NCBI GenBank assembly: GCA_020634615.1
Contig: JACKBI010000001.1
Location: 248,001-312,000 of the forward strand
Origin: Anaerolineales bacterium
GTDB lineage: Bacteria > Chloroflexota > Anaerolineae > JAAEKA01
Direction of reading: 5' to 3'
DNA length: 64,000 nt
The notes beneath the pieces were generated by a model that did no database searches, had not been told where the DNA came from, and saw nothing but the letters and a program-made list of their open reading frames with translations. Numbering within the stretch: position 1 is the stretch's first letter; each line of letters opens with the position of its first letter. Positions 51,388 through 59,973 of this stretch are shown piece by piece. A program made the position numbers and the translations under genes.

Positions 51388-52164
51388 GTGATTGTACCAA
51401 TCCGCGAGACACAGGTCGAGCAACTTCCAGTTACAGTTTATTCGAGCAACGAAGCCATGGGTCAGGCGGCCGCGGCTGACGCGGCTGTGGTGATCAGCCA
51501 GGCCATTGCTGCGGGCGGCGAGGCCAATGTCATTCTGGCCACAGGCAACTCGCAGTTGACCTTCCTGCGCGCGCTGCGCGAAATGCCCGGCATCGACTGG
51601 TCGCAGGTGCGGGTCTTTCACATGGACGAGTACGTCGGTCTCGATCCGCAGCACCCGGCCAGTTTTCCGCTGTTCTTGCAGCGCCACTTCCTGGATTACG
51701 TGGATGTCGCGGCATTCTATCCGGTGGCTGCGCCGGCCAAAGGCACTGAGGCAGCGTGCAGCGAGTATGAAGCGTTGTTGCGCCAGTATCCCGCCGACCT
51801 GTGTGCCTGTGGCATCGGCGAGAACGGCCACCTGGCATTCAACGACCCGCCCTATGCCGACTTCGACGATCCGGTCTGGGTCAAGGTCGTCAGGCTGGAT
51901 GACCGCTCGCGGCATCAGCAGGTCGGCGAGGGCCACTTTTCCAGTCTGGACGAGGTGCCCACCCACGCGGTGACACTGACCATACCCGCGCTGCTGGCCG
52001 CCGGCCGAGTCCTGTGCATCGTGCCCGAAGCGCGCAAGGCTGACGCGGTGCTGGCATCCCTGCGCGGCCCCATCACCGAGGACTGCCCGGCGTCGCTCCT
52101 GCGTACCCAGCCGCACGCACGCCTCTATCTCGATCCCGACTCGAGTAGACTGGTAGATTGGTAG
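51388..52164 (+). CDS. nagB: Glucosamine-6-phosphate deaminase family protein
   Basis: 258 residues, GTG start with AAAGGAG 6 nt upstream. Fold and motifs of NagB: ILATGNSQLTFLRAL, VRVFHMDEYVGLD (with the ring-opening Asp) and GIGENGHLAFNDPP. In E. coli NagB the last motif is G-x-G-x-DGH-x-AFNEP, so the catalytic Asp141 and Glu148 are Asn and Asp here. Converts GlcN6P to Fru6P plus ammonia if active. The C-terminal SRLVDW comes from a GTAGATTGG repeat. Confidence 0.85.
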   Translation: MIVPIRETQVEQLPVTVYSSNEAMGQAAAADAAVVISQAIAAGGEANVILATGNSQLTFLRALREMPGIDWSQVRVFHMDEYVGLDPQHPASFPLFLQRHFLDYVDVAAFYPVAAPAKGTEAACSEYEALLRQYPADLCACGIGENGHLAFNDPPYADFDDPVWVKVVRLDDRSRHQQVGEGHFSSLDEVPTHAVTLTIPALLAAGRVLCIVPEARKADAVLASLRGPITEDCPASLLRTQPHARLYLDPDSSRLVDW

Positions 52165-52326
52165 ATTGGTAGATTGGTCGGCCTGTTGCCGTGCAAACTC
52201 CGCAATCCATCCACCGATCTGCTGCTCGACCACCCGTGATCAGCCGTGATACCGACTCACCAAACTACCAATCTACCAACTTCCCAATCTACCAACGCCC
52301 AATCTACCAACGCCCAATCTACCAAC
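52146..52326. repeat. TAGATTGG / CCAATCTA inverted repeat array
   Basis: Left arm of about four TAGATTGG/TAGACTGG units (52146-52179), overlapping the nagB 3' end, and right arm of about five CCAATCTACCAA units (52259-52326) ending 3 bp before the next start codon. Confidence 0.85.
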
Positions 52327-52328
52327 CA

Positions 52329-53501
52329 ATGAACTCCCGAACCCGATTGCTCACCGCCCTCGACCACCGCGAGCCGGATCGCATTCCCTTCGACCTCGGC
52401 AGCACGCAGGTTACTGGCATCCACGTCGTCGCTTATCGCGCGCTGCGCGACGCGCTGGGCCTGCCGCTGGTGGAGCCGACCCTCTGCGACACCATCCAGC
52501 AGCTTGCCTTGCCTGACGACGATGTCATCAAGGCGCTGGGCGTGGACACCCGTGGCCTCTTTCCACTCAACAGCCACAACCACGGCATCGTCACGGAGGA
52601 CGGCGGCGACTACTGGCTGTACCGCGACGAGTGGGGCATCACGCACCGCCAGCCCAAGGACGAGGGGCTGTATTTCAGCATCTGGCAGGTGCCCTTGCCG
52701 CAGGATGACGTCAGCGTGCAGGACATTGAGCGCCTGCCATGGCCGGACACGGGCGCCGCTTGGCGGCTGGCCGGGCTGCGCGAGCAGGCGGAGCAGTACC
52801 GAGCGGCCGGCTACGCGGTAGTGCTCAAGGATTCCTTCGCCGGCATCTTCGAGTTCGCGCAGCGGGTCGTCGGCATGGAAAATCTGCTGGTGCTGATGGC
52901 GCTGAAGCCGGAGGTAGCCGGCGCGCTGTTCGACAAGCTGCTGGAGTTGAAGCTGGCCTACTGGCAGACCGCGCTGACGGAACTGGGCGATCCTTCGGCA
53001 GGCTCAGGACAAAGCCTGGTGGATGTGGTGACCTACGCCGACGACTACGGCTCGCAGGTGTCGCAGATCATCTCGCCGCGCATGTTCCGCCAGCAGCTCA
53101 AGCCGCGCGTTCAGCAGGTTTTCGAGCTTCAGGCCCGCCTCGCGCCGCACGCCAAGCGCTTTTTCCACTCCGACGGCAACGTGCGCCCGCTGATCCCCGA
53201 CTTCATCGAGATCGGCGTGCAGATTCTGAACCCGATTCACATCCGCGCCACAGGCATGGAGCCGGCCGCGCTGAAGCGTGACTTCGGGCGCGATCTCGTC
53301 TTCTGGGGCGGCGGGGTGGACACGCAAGGTGTGCTGCCCACCGCCACGCCGCAGGAAGTTAAGGACGACGTGCGCCGCAATGTCGAAGCGCTGGCGGCAG
53401 GCGGCGGCTACGTTTTCAACACCATTCACAACATTCAAGCCGACGTGCCGCCGGAGAACATTCTGGCGATGGTCGCGGCATTGCGAGAGGTATCTCTATG
53501 A
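52329..53501 (+). CDS. Uroporphyrinogen decarboxylase-fold protein (second of three) with repeat insertion
   Basis: 390 residues from MNSRTRLLTALDHREPDRIPFDLGST; upstream open frame is repeat. URO-D superfamily: FEFAQRVVGMENLLVLMAL, VDVVTYADDYGSQ, FFHSDGNVRPLIPDFIEIGVQILNPIH and GGGYVFNTIHNIQADVPPENILAMV. His of FFHSDG and a late N-T-I-H-N pattern resemble corrinoid methyltransferase-type members. Eight residues (PSAGSGQS) between GD and LVDVV are encoded by a repeat, see findings. Coupled by ATGA to the epimerase gene. Confidence 0.85.
   Translation: MNSRTRLLTALDHREPDRIPFDLGSTQVTGIHVVAYRALRDALGLPLVEPTLCDTIQQLALPDDDVIKALGVDTRGLFPLNSHNHGIVTEDGGDYWLYRDEWGITHRQPKDEGLYFSIWQVPLPQDDVSVQDIERLPWPDTGAAWRLAGLREQAEQYRAAGYAVVLKDSFAGIFEFAQRVVGMENLLVLMALKPEVAGALFDKLLELKLAYWQTALTELGDPSAGSGQSLVDVVTYADDYGSQVSQIISPRMFRQQLKPRVQQVFELQARLAPHAKRFFHSDGNVRPLIPDFIEIGVQILNPIHIRATGMEPAALKRDFGRDLVFWGGGVDTQGVLPTATPQEVKDDVRRNVEALAAGGGYVFNTIHNIQADVPPENILAMVAALREVSL
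52992..53015. repeat. In-frame 24-nt repeat insertion inside coding sequence
   Basis: CCTTCGGCAGGCTCAGGACA followed by AAGC, a sequence type known to me as a dispersed repeat of the form CTTCGACAAGCTCAGGACA. It adds exactly eight codons to the URO-D-fold gene. Confidence 0.65.
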
Positions 53502-54487
53502 AAGTATTGTTTATCGGCGGTACGGGCATTATCAGCTCGGCCTGCAGCGAACTGGCAGCGCGCGAGGGCATCGATCTCTACCTGCTGAACCGCGGCCAGA
53601 CGGTCGACCGGCCCGCGCCCATTGGCGCGACGGTGTTGTTCGGTGACATCCGCGACCGCGCCAGTAGCGAGGCGGCGCTGGCCGGTCACAACTTTGACGC
53701 GGTGGTGGATTGGATCGCCTTCACGCCAGATCACGTTCAAGCTGACATCGATCTGTTCCGCAGCCGCACCGGCCAATATGTGTTCATCAGCTCCGCGTCG
53801 GTCTACCAGACACCGCCTGCCAGCTTGCCAGTGACCGAGTCGACGTTGTTGGACAACCCCTACTGGGATTACTCGCGCAACAAGATCGCCTGCGAGGAGC
53901 TGCTGGTACGCGCCTATCGCGATGAGAAGTTCCCGATGACCATCGTGCGGCCGTCGCATACCTACGACGCGACCAAGATACCGTTGATGGGCGGCTACAC
54001 CTCCTTACAGCGCATGAAGGACGGCAAACCATTGGTGGTCCACGGCGATGGTACGTCGCTCTGGACGCTGACGCACCACCGCGACTTTGCCAAAGGTTTT
54101 GTGCCGTTGCTGGGCAACCAGCGCGCGTTGGGCGAGGCGATCCATATCACCTCCGACGAGTGGCTGACATGGAATCAGATCTACGAGATCATGGCGAGTG
54201 CGTTGGGCACGCCCGCCGAACTGGTCCACGTGCCCAGCGAGCTGATCAACGCGTTTGATCCACTGCACGGCGCCGGACTGCTGGGCGACAAGAGCCACAG
54301 CATGATTTTCGACAACAGCAAGATCAAACGCCTGGCGCCCGGCTTCGCCTGCACCATTCCCTTTAGCTGGGGCGCTCACGAGATCGTTGCCTGGCACGAA
54401 GCCGACCCGGCCCGCCAGAAGGTAGACCCATACGTCGACGCGCTGATGGATCGCGCTCTCGCGGCCTACCGGTCGATCTGGCCGTGA
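53498..54487 (+). CDS. NAD-dependent epimerase/dehydratase family protein
   Basis: 329 residues, extended-SDR type. N-terminal nucleotide loop FIGGTGIISSACSELA, YVFISSASVY, YSRNKIACEELL (Tyr-x3-Lys) and a C-terminal substrate part (GEAIHITSDEWLTWNQIYEIM). The long unspecific loop and lack of a UDP-sugar signature leave the substrate open; many such proteins act on sugars or sugar acids. Overlaps the preceding gene by 4 bp. Confidence 0.87.
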   Translation: MKVLFIGGTGIISSACSELAAREGIDLYLLNRGQTVDRPAPIGATVLFGDIRDRASSEAALAGHNFDAVVDWIAFTPDHVQADIDLFRSRTGQYVFISSASVYQTPPASLPVTESTLLDNPYWDYSRNKIACEELLVRAYRDEKFPMTIVRPSHTYDATKIPLMGGYTSLQRMKDGKPLVVHGDGTSLWTLTHHRDFAKGFVPLLGNQRALGEAIHITSDEWLTWNQIYEIMASALGTPAELVHVPSELINAFDPLHGAGLLGDKSHSMIFDNSKIKRLAPGFACTIPFSWGAHEIVAWHEADPARQKVDPYVDALMDRALAAYRSIWP

Positions 54488-54488
54488 C

Positions 54489-54556
54489 GAGCCGGTAATC
54501 AGTAAACGGTAATCAGTAATCAGTTCGGAACCGATTACCGATCATCGATCACCTTA
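54489..54556. repeat. GGTAATCAGTAAACGG / CCGATTACCGATCATCGATCACC inverted repeat, copy 3
   Basis: Left arm GGTAATCAGTAAACGGTAAT, right arm CCGATTACCGATCATCGATC; begins 2 bp after the epimerase stop. Confidence 0.7.
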
Positions 54557-54566
54557 TCGACGAAAC

Positions 54567-55625
54567 ATGACAAGTCAACTGATTCCTATCGAGCTGGTCT
54601 TCAACCCCAACTGGTGGTATGAAACTGCCGGCATCAGCTTCGACCAGGCGTTTTACATGGACCCGGCGACGCGCATTCGCGACGATGTGACGATGCGGCG
54701 GGTGCTGTGGCAGCGCTACCGCGACCTGGGACTGGGTGAGGAAGGTCCGCAGCCGCGGCCGGTTATTGGATCGCTGCACGTCGCCGGCGGCTTTGTCATC
54801 CCGGCGTTGCTGGGTTCGCAGATTCGCTTCGCGGCAGACGCCGCGCCGCAGCCGTTGCCACATGCGATCTCAGCGGCCGAAATCGACGCTATCAAGAAGC
54901 CCGACTGGCGCAACTTATGGCCGATGCGCGAGCTGCTGGCACAGATGGATGACCTTCAGGCTGAATATGGCTACGTGCTGGGCGATCTCAATACGGATGG
55001 TGTGCTCAACGCAGCCTATCACTTCTACGGCCAGGACCTGTTCGCCGATTTCTACCTGGCGCCGGAGCGCGTGCGGCGCTTTCTGGACATCATCGGCGAG
55101 TTGATCGTGGATGTAGCGCTGGCTGTGCGCGCACGGACCGGCAGTTGCTCGATCAGCGTCAACCGCATGGTGGAGCGGGTCGATCCGCGCATGTTCTACC
55201 ATGCCAACTGCTCGGTGCAGATGATCTCGCCGACCAGCTACCGCCAATTGCACCTGCCGGTGGAGCAGGCAATGGCGCGGCGCATCCAGCCCTTCGGTAT
55301 CCACCACTGCGGAGCCAATCTGCACAAAGTGGCTGACGCCTATGCCGAGCTCCATCCAGTCATGGTGGATGTGGGCTGGGGTTCGGACGTGAGGGCGGTG
55401 GCTGCCGCGCTGCCGGAGACATTTCTCAACCTGCGGCTCAGCCCGATTCGTATGCTGCGCTGCACGCCGCAGGAAATCAAACTGGACACAGAGATGCTAT
55501 TGCAGGCTGCCGGCGCGCCGGAACGCTGCGGCATCTGCTGCATCAACATGGATTACGGCACACCCGATGACAACATCTTCGCGATGTTCGAGGTTGTGGA
55601 CGGGTACCGGCGGGCTGGCGGCTAG
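54567..55625 (+). CDS. Uroporphyrinogen decarboxylase-fold protein (third of three)
   Basis: 352 residues, different subtype from the other two. Opens IPIELVFNPNWWYETAGISFDQAFYMDPATRIRDDVTMRRVLW in parts; later GYVLGDLNTDGVLNAAYHFYGQDLF, FGIHHCGANLHKVADAYAEL (His and Cys in metal-ligand positions) and TPDDNIFAMFEVVDGYRR. The HHCG and CCIN residues resemble the zinc site of MtaA/MetE-like methyltransferases. Function unknown; conserved position before uxaC suggests a role in the uronate branch. Confidence 0.8.
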   Translation: MTSQLIPIELVFNPNWWYETAGISFDQAFYMDPATRIRDDVTMRRVLWQRYRDLGLGEEGPQPRPVIGSLHVAGGFVIPALLGSQIRFAADAAPQPLPHAISAAEIDAIKKPDWRNLWPMRELLAQMDDLQAEYGYVLGDLNTDGVLNAAYHFYGQDLFADFYLAPERVRRFLDIIGELIVDVALAVRARTGSCSISVNRMVERVDPRMFYHANCSVQMISPTSYRQLHLPVEQAMARRIQPFGIHHCGANLHKVADAYAELHPVMVDVGWGSDVRAVAAALPETFLNLRLSPIRMLRCTPQEIKLDTEMLLQAAGAPERCGICCINMDYGTPDDNIFAMFEVVDGYRRAGG

Positions 55626-55628
55626 CCG

Positions 55629-55745
55629 GACATGAGTTACGGCTTTGCCACGAACGAACGAATTTGGCGAATTCCTTCTGCTCCTGTTCGTGGTATTCGT
55701 CCAATTTGTGGCTGATTCTGGCTGAACTTCGTAACTCCCAGCAGA
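55629..55745. repeat. GAGTTACG ... CGTAACTC with CACGAA/TTCGTG inner arms
   Basis: Outer arms GGACATGAGTTACG and CGTAACTCCCAG; inside, CCACGAACGAACGAATTTGG pairs with TTCGTGGTATTCGTCC-like text. Fills the gap before uxaC. Confidence 0.55.
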
Positions 55746-55788
55746 ATTGCCTACGATAAAGGAAGGAAGTGCGGTGAGGTCACCCACC

Positions 55789-57213
55789 ATGATAGAGAAA
55801 TCCTGGACACTTGACGCGAATCGATTCTTCGATCCAGACCCGGCGCAACGGCGCGCCGCGCGGGCGCTGTACGACAGCGTGGCCGGCCTGCCGTTGGTCT
55901 GTCCACACGGCCACGTGGACCCGCGGCTGTTCAGCGACCCGGACTACCAATTCGGCAGCCCAAGCGAACTGCTGATTATTCCCGACCACTACGTGACGAG
56001 AATGCTCTACTCGCAGGGCATTCCGATGGAGGCGCTGGGCGTGCCACGGCTCGACGGCGGCGCAGTAGAAACCGATCACCGCAAGATCTGGCAGGTTTTC
56101 GCCGACAACTTCCAGCTTTTCCGCGGCACACCCAGCGGCGTATGGCTGGCAACCGAGCTGGTCGAACTGTTCGGAGTACGGGAAAAGCTGAATGGCGATA
56201 CGGCGCAAGCCATCTATGACCAGATCGCGGCGTGTCTGGCGCAGCCCGAGTTTCGGCCGCGCGCACTGTTCGACCGCTTCAACATCGAGGTGCTGTGTAC
56301 TACCGATGCGGCCACGGACACGCTGGAACATCATCAGGCGATCCGCGCGTCGGGCTGGCATGGCGTGGTGCGTCCCACCTTCCGCCCGGACGCGGTGGTC
56401 AACCTGGATGCGGCTGGCTGGCGGGCCAACATCGACCGGCTGAGCGAGGTAAGCGGGGTCGATGTCGTGTCCTATTCGACGTTCATCGAGGCGTTGCAGC
56501 AGCGGCGCGATTTTTTCAAGGAAATGGGAGCAACTGCCACCGATCACGCATCCGTGACGGCTTTTGCTGCACATCTCACCGATGCGGAAGCCAAGGCTCT
56601 GTTTGCGCGTGCTTTGACTGGTGACGCGACCGCGTATGATGCCCGCCGCTTTACCGCCCACATGCTGATGGAAATGGCCCGCATGAGTATTGACGACGGG
56701 TTGGTGATGCAGTTGCACGTCGGCTCGGTGCGCAATCACAACGAAGTGATCTACACGCGCTTCGGCCCCGACAAGGGCTGTGACATTCCCCAGAGCAGCG
56801 ATTTCGTGCATGGCCTCCATTCACTGTTGGGCGCCTTCGGCAATGATCCGCGACTGACATTGATTCTCTTCACACTGGACGAGACGACCTACGCCCGTGA
56901 ACTGGCTCCGCTGGCCGGCCATTATCCCGCGCTGCGGCTCGGCCCGCCCTGGTGGTTCCACGACAGCCTCAACGGCATTGCACGCTACCTGGATCAAGTA
57001 ACCGAGACGGCGGGTCTCCAGAACATGTCAGGCTTCAACGACGACACCCGCGCCTACCCGTCGATCCCGGCCCGCCATGATCTGTGGCGACGGACGTGCG
57101 CAAACTGGGTCGCTGGGCTACAGGTGCGCGGCGTTGTGGATGAAGAAGACGCACAGGCGATGATCTTCGATCTGGCCTACGGGCTGGCGAAGCGCGCGTA
57201 TCGGTTGGTATGA
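55789..57213 (+). CDS. uxaC: Uronate isomerase
   Basis: 474 residues from the ATG at 55789; a GTG at 55774 with GGAAGGAAG upstream is an alternative. Amidohydrolase-type barrel: metal motif VCPHGHVDPRLF, LDANRFFDPDPAQR at the start, LCTTDAATDTLEHH, MQLHVGSVRNHN and WWFHDSLNG, then NMSGFNDDTRAYPSIPARHDLWRR. Converts D-glucuronate to D-fructuronate and D-galacturonate to D-tagaturonate. A degenerate duplicate of its last 41 bp lies 196 bp downstream. Confidence 0.95.
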   Translation: MIEKSWTLDANRFFDPDPAQRRAARALYDSVAGLPLVCPHGHVDPRLFSDPDYQFGSPSELLIIPDHYVTRMLYSQGIPMEALGVPRLDGGAVETDHRKIWQVFADNFQLFRGTPSGVWLATELVELFGVREKLNGDTAQAIYDQIAACLAQPEFRPRALFDRFNIEVLCTTDAATDTLEHHQAIRASGWHGVVRPTFRPDAVVNLDAAGWRANIDRLSEVSGVDVVSYSTFIEALQQRRDFFKEMGATATDHASVTAFAAHLTDAEAKALFARALTGDATAYDARRFTAHMLMEMARMSIDDGLVMQLHVGSVRNHNEVIYTRFGPDKGCDIPQSSDFVHGLHSLLGAFGNDPRLTLILFTLDETTYARELAPLAGHYPALRLGPPWWFHDSLNGIARYLDQVTETAGLQNMSGFNDDTRAYPSIPARHDLWRRTCANWVAGLQVRGVVDEEDAQAMIFDLAYGLAKRAYRLV

Positions 57214-57235
57214 GAGGTGTGTGTTCTAGTGCACG

Positions 57236-57329
57236 CACCCCTCACCCCAGCCCTCTCCCAAGGGGAGAGGGAGCTTCAGACTCCGGAGTCCCCTCTCCCT
57301 GAGGGAGAGGGCTAGGGTGAGGGTGAGAC
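57236..57329. repeat. CCCTCTCCC / GGGAGAGGG repeat, copy 1
   Basis: CCCTCACCCCAGCCCTCTCC, then an internal hairpin CCCTCTCCC-AAGG-GGAGAGGG, and at the far end GGGAGAGGGCTAGGGTGAGG. Dispersed repeats of this text are common in environmental bacterial genomes. Confidence 0.85.
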
Positions 57330-57369
57330 TCACACCGACGCAAACCCTCACCACAAACGCGCAAGCATC

Positions 57370-57515
57370 GGCCTACGTGTTGGCAAAGCCGGCGTATCGT
57401 TTGGAGTGAGAAGCAGCGTGGTTGAGTACGCAGCCCCCTCTCCCCTTGGGAGAGGGAGCTTCGCAGTCCGAGTTCCCTCTCCCTGAGGGAGAGGGCTAGG
57501 GTGAGGGTGAGACTC
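57370..57515. repeat. Tandem duplicate of uxaC 3' end plus CCCTCTCCC repeat, copy 2
   Basis: 57370-57410 is about 80 percent identical, without gaps, to uxaC positions 57174-57214. It is followed, as in the original, by the CCCTCTCCC hairpin (57432-57515). The period is 196 bp. With copy 1 this accounts for the 354-bp gap 57214-57567, which has no gene. Confidence 0.75.
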
Positions 57516-57567
57516 GCACTTACCCCCGACTCTCCCACGAGAAACGATAATCACAAAGGAAACATCC

Positions 57568-59019
57568 ATGAACATGACAGACCTCTTTACTCAATCGATC
57601 TATCCAGACTCCACGGCAACGGTGGGTGACGTCACCTATTTGCTGCTGCGCGCTGAAGGTTCTGACGACAAGCGCCTCGGCATCCTCGGCGATTCCGCCG
57701 GGTTCGAAGGCGAGCGACAGGGCGATCTGCTGCTCTGCCCGCTGACGGCCGGCAATGCGGCTGCCTTGCGGGCTGTGCTACCCTGGCTGCAGGCCCGGCC
57801 GCTGGGCTTGCAGGTTTCAGCGGGCTGTGGCGACCGGCTCGGCCTGGCTACACCGGGACACATTCGCTCGATTCGCAAAGCCAGGGGGGTCGCACCGATC
57901 CTTGCGCAGCAGAGCATCCGCGAGAATGCCCGCACCGGCCGCACGCCTCAGGAAGTGATGGATGACGCGATGTGGGGCGTCTTCCAGGAGGGCTGGCGGG
58001 ACGGCTTCGGCGCCGATGCCGATCATCTGAAGACTACCGCCGATGCCGATGTAACCGCAGCCGCCGGCTACACCTTCTTCACCGTGGACCCCGGCGACCA
58101 TGTCGACGATGAAGCTCACACTGCGTCGCTGCCCGATCTGGAGCGCAAGTTCGCCGCTCTGCCCTGGGCCGATCTGGACAGTTCGCCAGCAGATTTGCGA
58201 GCCCGGTTTCTGGGATCGACCTTCGAGCTGGAGGATCGCCAGTTGCAGTTTGACGAGGAAAGTCTGCTGCGGGCTGCTGCGAAATACAGCCGGGCAGTCA
58301 CGCACGCGGCGCGCATGTATCGCCATCTGGACAGCATGCTCGATCGGCCCTGGGAACTGGAGGTGTCGGTCGACGAGACTGCCACGCCAACGTCGCATCT
58401 GGAGCACTTCTATATCGTCAGCGAGATGCGCCGGTTGGGCGTGCGCTGGGTCAGCCTGGCGCCGCGCTATGTCGGCAGCTTCGAAAAGGGCGTCGATTAC
58501 ATCGGCGACCTCGACGAGTTGCGGGCAGACCTGGCCGGCCACGCGGCCATCGCGCGCGCCTTTGGCCCGTACAAGCTCAGCCTGCACAGCGGCTCGGACA
58601 AGTTCAGCGTCTACCCCATCGCCGTGGAGGAAACACGCCACGTGGTTCATCTGAAGACGGCCGGCACCAGCTATCTGGAAGCGCTGCGGGCGATCGCCCA
58701 GGTTGATCCAGCGCTGTTCCGCGAGATCTATGGGCTGGCCTTCGAGCGCTATGACGAGGATCGCCGCACCTATCACGTTTCCGCCATCCCGGCGCGTGCG
58801 CCACGACCTGATACTCTAGCCGATGATCAGTTGCCCGATGTGCTGGACCAGTTCGACGCGCGCGAAATGCTGCACGTCACCTTTGGCTCGGCGCTGGCGC
58901 GCTACGGGACAGAGATCAAGTCAACGCTGCGCGCCAATGAAGACGCTCACTACGCCGCCATCGAGGCGCACTTCGACCGCCATCTGGCGGCGTTTGCAGA
59001 GGGAGCGGAAGGGAAATGA
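57568..59019 (+). CDS. uxaE: Tagaturonate/fructuronate epimerase
   Basis: 483 residues of the UxaE family, first described in Thermotoga maritima, which interconverts D-tagaturonate and D-fructuronate. Seen: ATPGHIRSIRKA, QQSIRENARTGRTPQEVMDDA, KTTADADVTAAAGYTFFTVDPGDHVDD, WELEVSVDETATPTS and KLSLHSGSDKFSVYPIAV. With UxaC it merges galacturonate and glucuronate into one branch. The last codons (EGAEGK and stop) overlap a GGGAAATGAGGG repeat. RBS AAAGGAAA lies before the ATG. Confidence 0.92.
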   Translation: MNMTDLFTQSIYPDSTATVGDVTYLLLRAEGSDDKRLGILGDSAGFEGERQGDLLLCPLTAGNAAALRAVLPWLQARPLGLQVSAGCGDRLGLATPGHIRSIRKARGVAPILAQQSIRENARTGRTPQEVMDDAMWGVFQEGWRDGFGADADHLKTTADADVTAAAGYTFFTVDPGDHVDDEAHTASLPDLERKFAALPWADLDSSPADLRARFLGSTFELEDRQLQFDEESLLRAAAKYSRAVTHAARMYRHLDSMLDRPWELEVSVDETATPTSHLEHFYIVSEMRRLGVRWVSLAPRYVGSFEKGVDYIGDLDELRADLAGHAAIARAFGPYKLSLHSGSDKFSVYPIAVEETRHVVHLKTAGTSYLEALRAIAQVDPALFREIYGLAFERYDEDRRTYHVSAIPARAPRPDTLADDQLPDVLDQFDAREMLHVTFGSALARYGTEIKSTLRANEDAHYAAIEAHFDRHLAAFAEGAEGK

Positions 59020-59108
59020 GGGAAAGAAGGGAAAAGAGAGAAACCAGGGAACTCAAGCCCCCTCCGGTTACCCTCCTTTCCTTCCTTTCCTTCTTTTCCC
59101 TCTCCTGA
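59010..59108. repeat. GGGAAAGAAGGGAAAAG / CTTTTCCCTC inverted repeat
   Basis: A purine arm (GGGAAATGAGGGAAAGAAGG then GAAAAGAG) and a pyrimidine arm (CCTCCTTTCCTTCC ... CTTTTCCCTC). It supplies the uxaE stop codon and ends 11 bp before the SDR start. Pyrimidine half-copy at 62136-62175. Confidence 0.75.
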
Positions 59109-59119
59109 GGAAACACACC

Positions 59120-59962
59120 ATGGACCTACAAGAACTAACCAAATCATACGACATGACCGGAAAGACGGTCGTCATCACCGGCGGCGCGGGCGTGCTGGGC
59201 GGCGAGCTGTCCTGCGCGCTGGTGGGCTGCAACGCCAACGTGGTCATCCTCGACCGCGACGTGCGCCTGGCCGAGCAGGTCATCCACCGCATCGAGATGA
59301 TGGAAGATGTCACAGCACGCGCCGTCGTAGTCTACGGCGACGTCTTGCAGCGTGACACCTTGCTGCAGGCCGAAGAGACGATCCGCAGCGAGTTCGGCGC
59401 CATCGACGCGTTGATCAATGGCGCCGGTGGCAACAAGCCGCAGGCCACCACCGGCGTCGACCGCTCTTTCTTCGACCTGCCTGACGACGCTTTGCGCTTC
59501 GTCTTCGATCTGAATATTCTGGGGACGATTCTGCCCAGCCAGATCTTCGGCAAGACCATGGCAGAGCAGAAAGATGGCGCGATCCTCAACATCTCGTCGA
59601 TGAATGCCTTCCGGCCGCTGACGCGCATTCCGGCCTACTCAGCCGCGAAGGCCGGCGTCAGCAATTTCACGCAGTGGCTGGCGGTCCATATGGCGCAGGA
59701 GTATTCGCCCTACATACGCGTCAACGCGCTCGCGCCCGGCTTCTTCCTCACCGAGCAGAACCGCTTCCTGCTCACCGACCGCGAAACCGGCGACCTGACG
59801 GCGCGCGGGCAGAGCATCCTCGACCACACGCCCATGGGACGATTCGGCGACCCCATTGACCTGCTGGGCGCGGCGCTGTGGCTGCTCTCGCCGATGTCAG
59901 CCTTCGTAACCGGCATCGTGCTGCCGGTAGATGGCGGGTTCTCGGCGTTCAGCGGCGTGTAG
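59120..59962 (+). CDS. SDR-family D-mannonate oxidoreductase (fructuronate reductase)
   Basis: 280 residues from MDLQELTKSYDMTGK; the frame is open back into uxaE but not used. SDR: TGGAGVLGGELSCAL (cofactor), INGAGGNKPQ, ILNISSMNAF (Ser), PAYSAAKAGVSNFT (Tyr and Lys), VNALAPGFFLTEQNRFLLT. The GGNKP and EQNR features match the SDR-type UxuB of Bacillus and relatives, which reduces D-fructuronate to D-mannonate with NADH. It directly follows uxaC-uxaE, completing the route to mannonate. No mannonate dehydratase follows. Confidence 0.9.
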   Translation: MDLQELTKSYDMTGKTVVITGGAGVLGGELSCALVGCNANVVILDRDVRLAEQVIHRIEMMEDVTARAVVVYGDVLQRDTLLQAEETIRSEFGAIDALINGAGGNKPQATTGVDRSFFDLPDDALRFVFDLNILGTILPSQIFGKTMAEQKDGAILNISSMNAFRPLTRIPAYSAAKAGVSNFTQWLAVHMAQEYSPYIRVNALAPGFFLTEQNRFLLTDRETGDLTARGQSILDHTPMGRFGDPIDLLGAALWLLSPMSAFVTGIVLPVDGGFSAFSGV

Positions 59963-59973
59963 GTGCAATGCAA

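Noticed and set aside
53004..53438. Haem-pathway HemE for the URO-D-fold genes
   Set aside because: None of the three has the RQAGRY substrate loop, and they sit in catabolic context without other haem genes.
57236..57515. Repeated CCCTCTCCC units as a CRISPR array
   Set aside because: Only two units, self-complementary, and the 'spacer' is a duplicated gene end. No cas genes.
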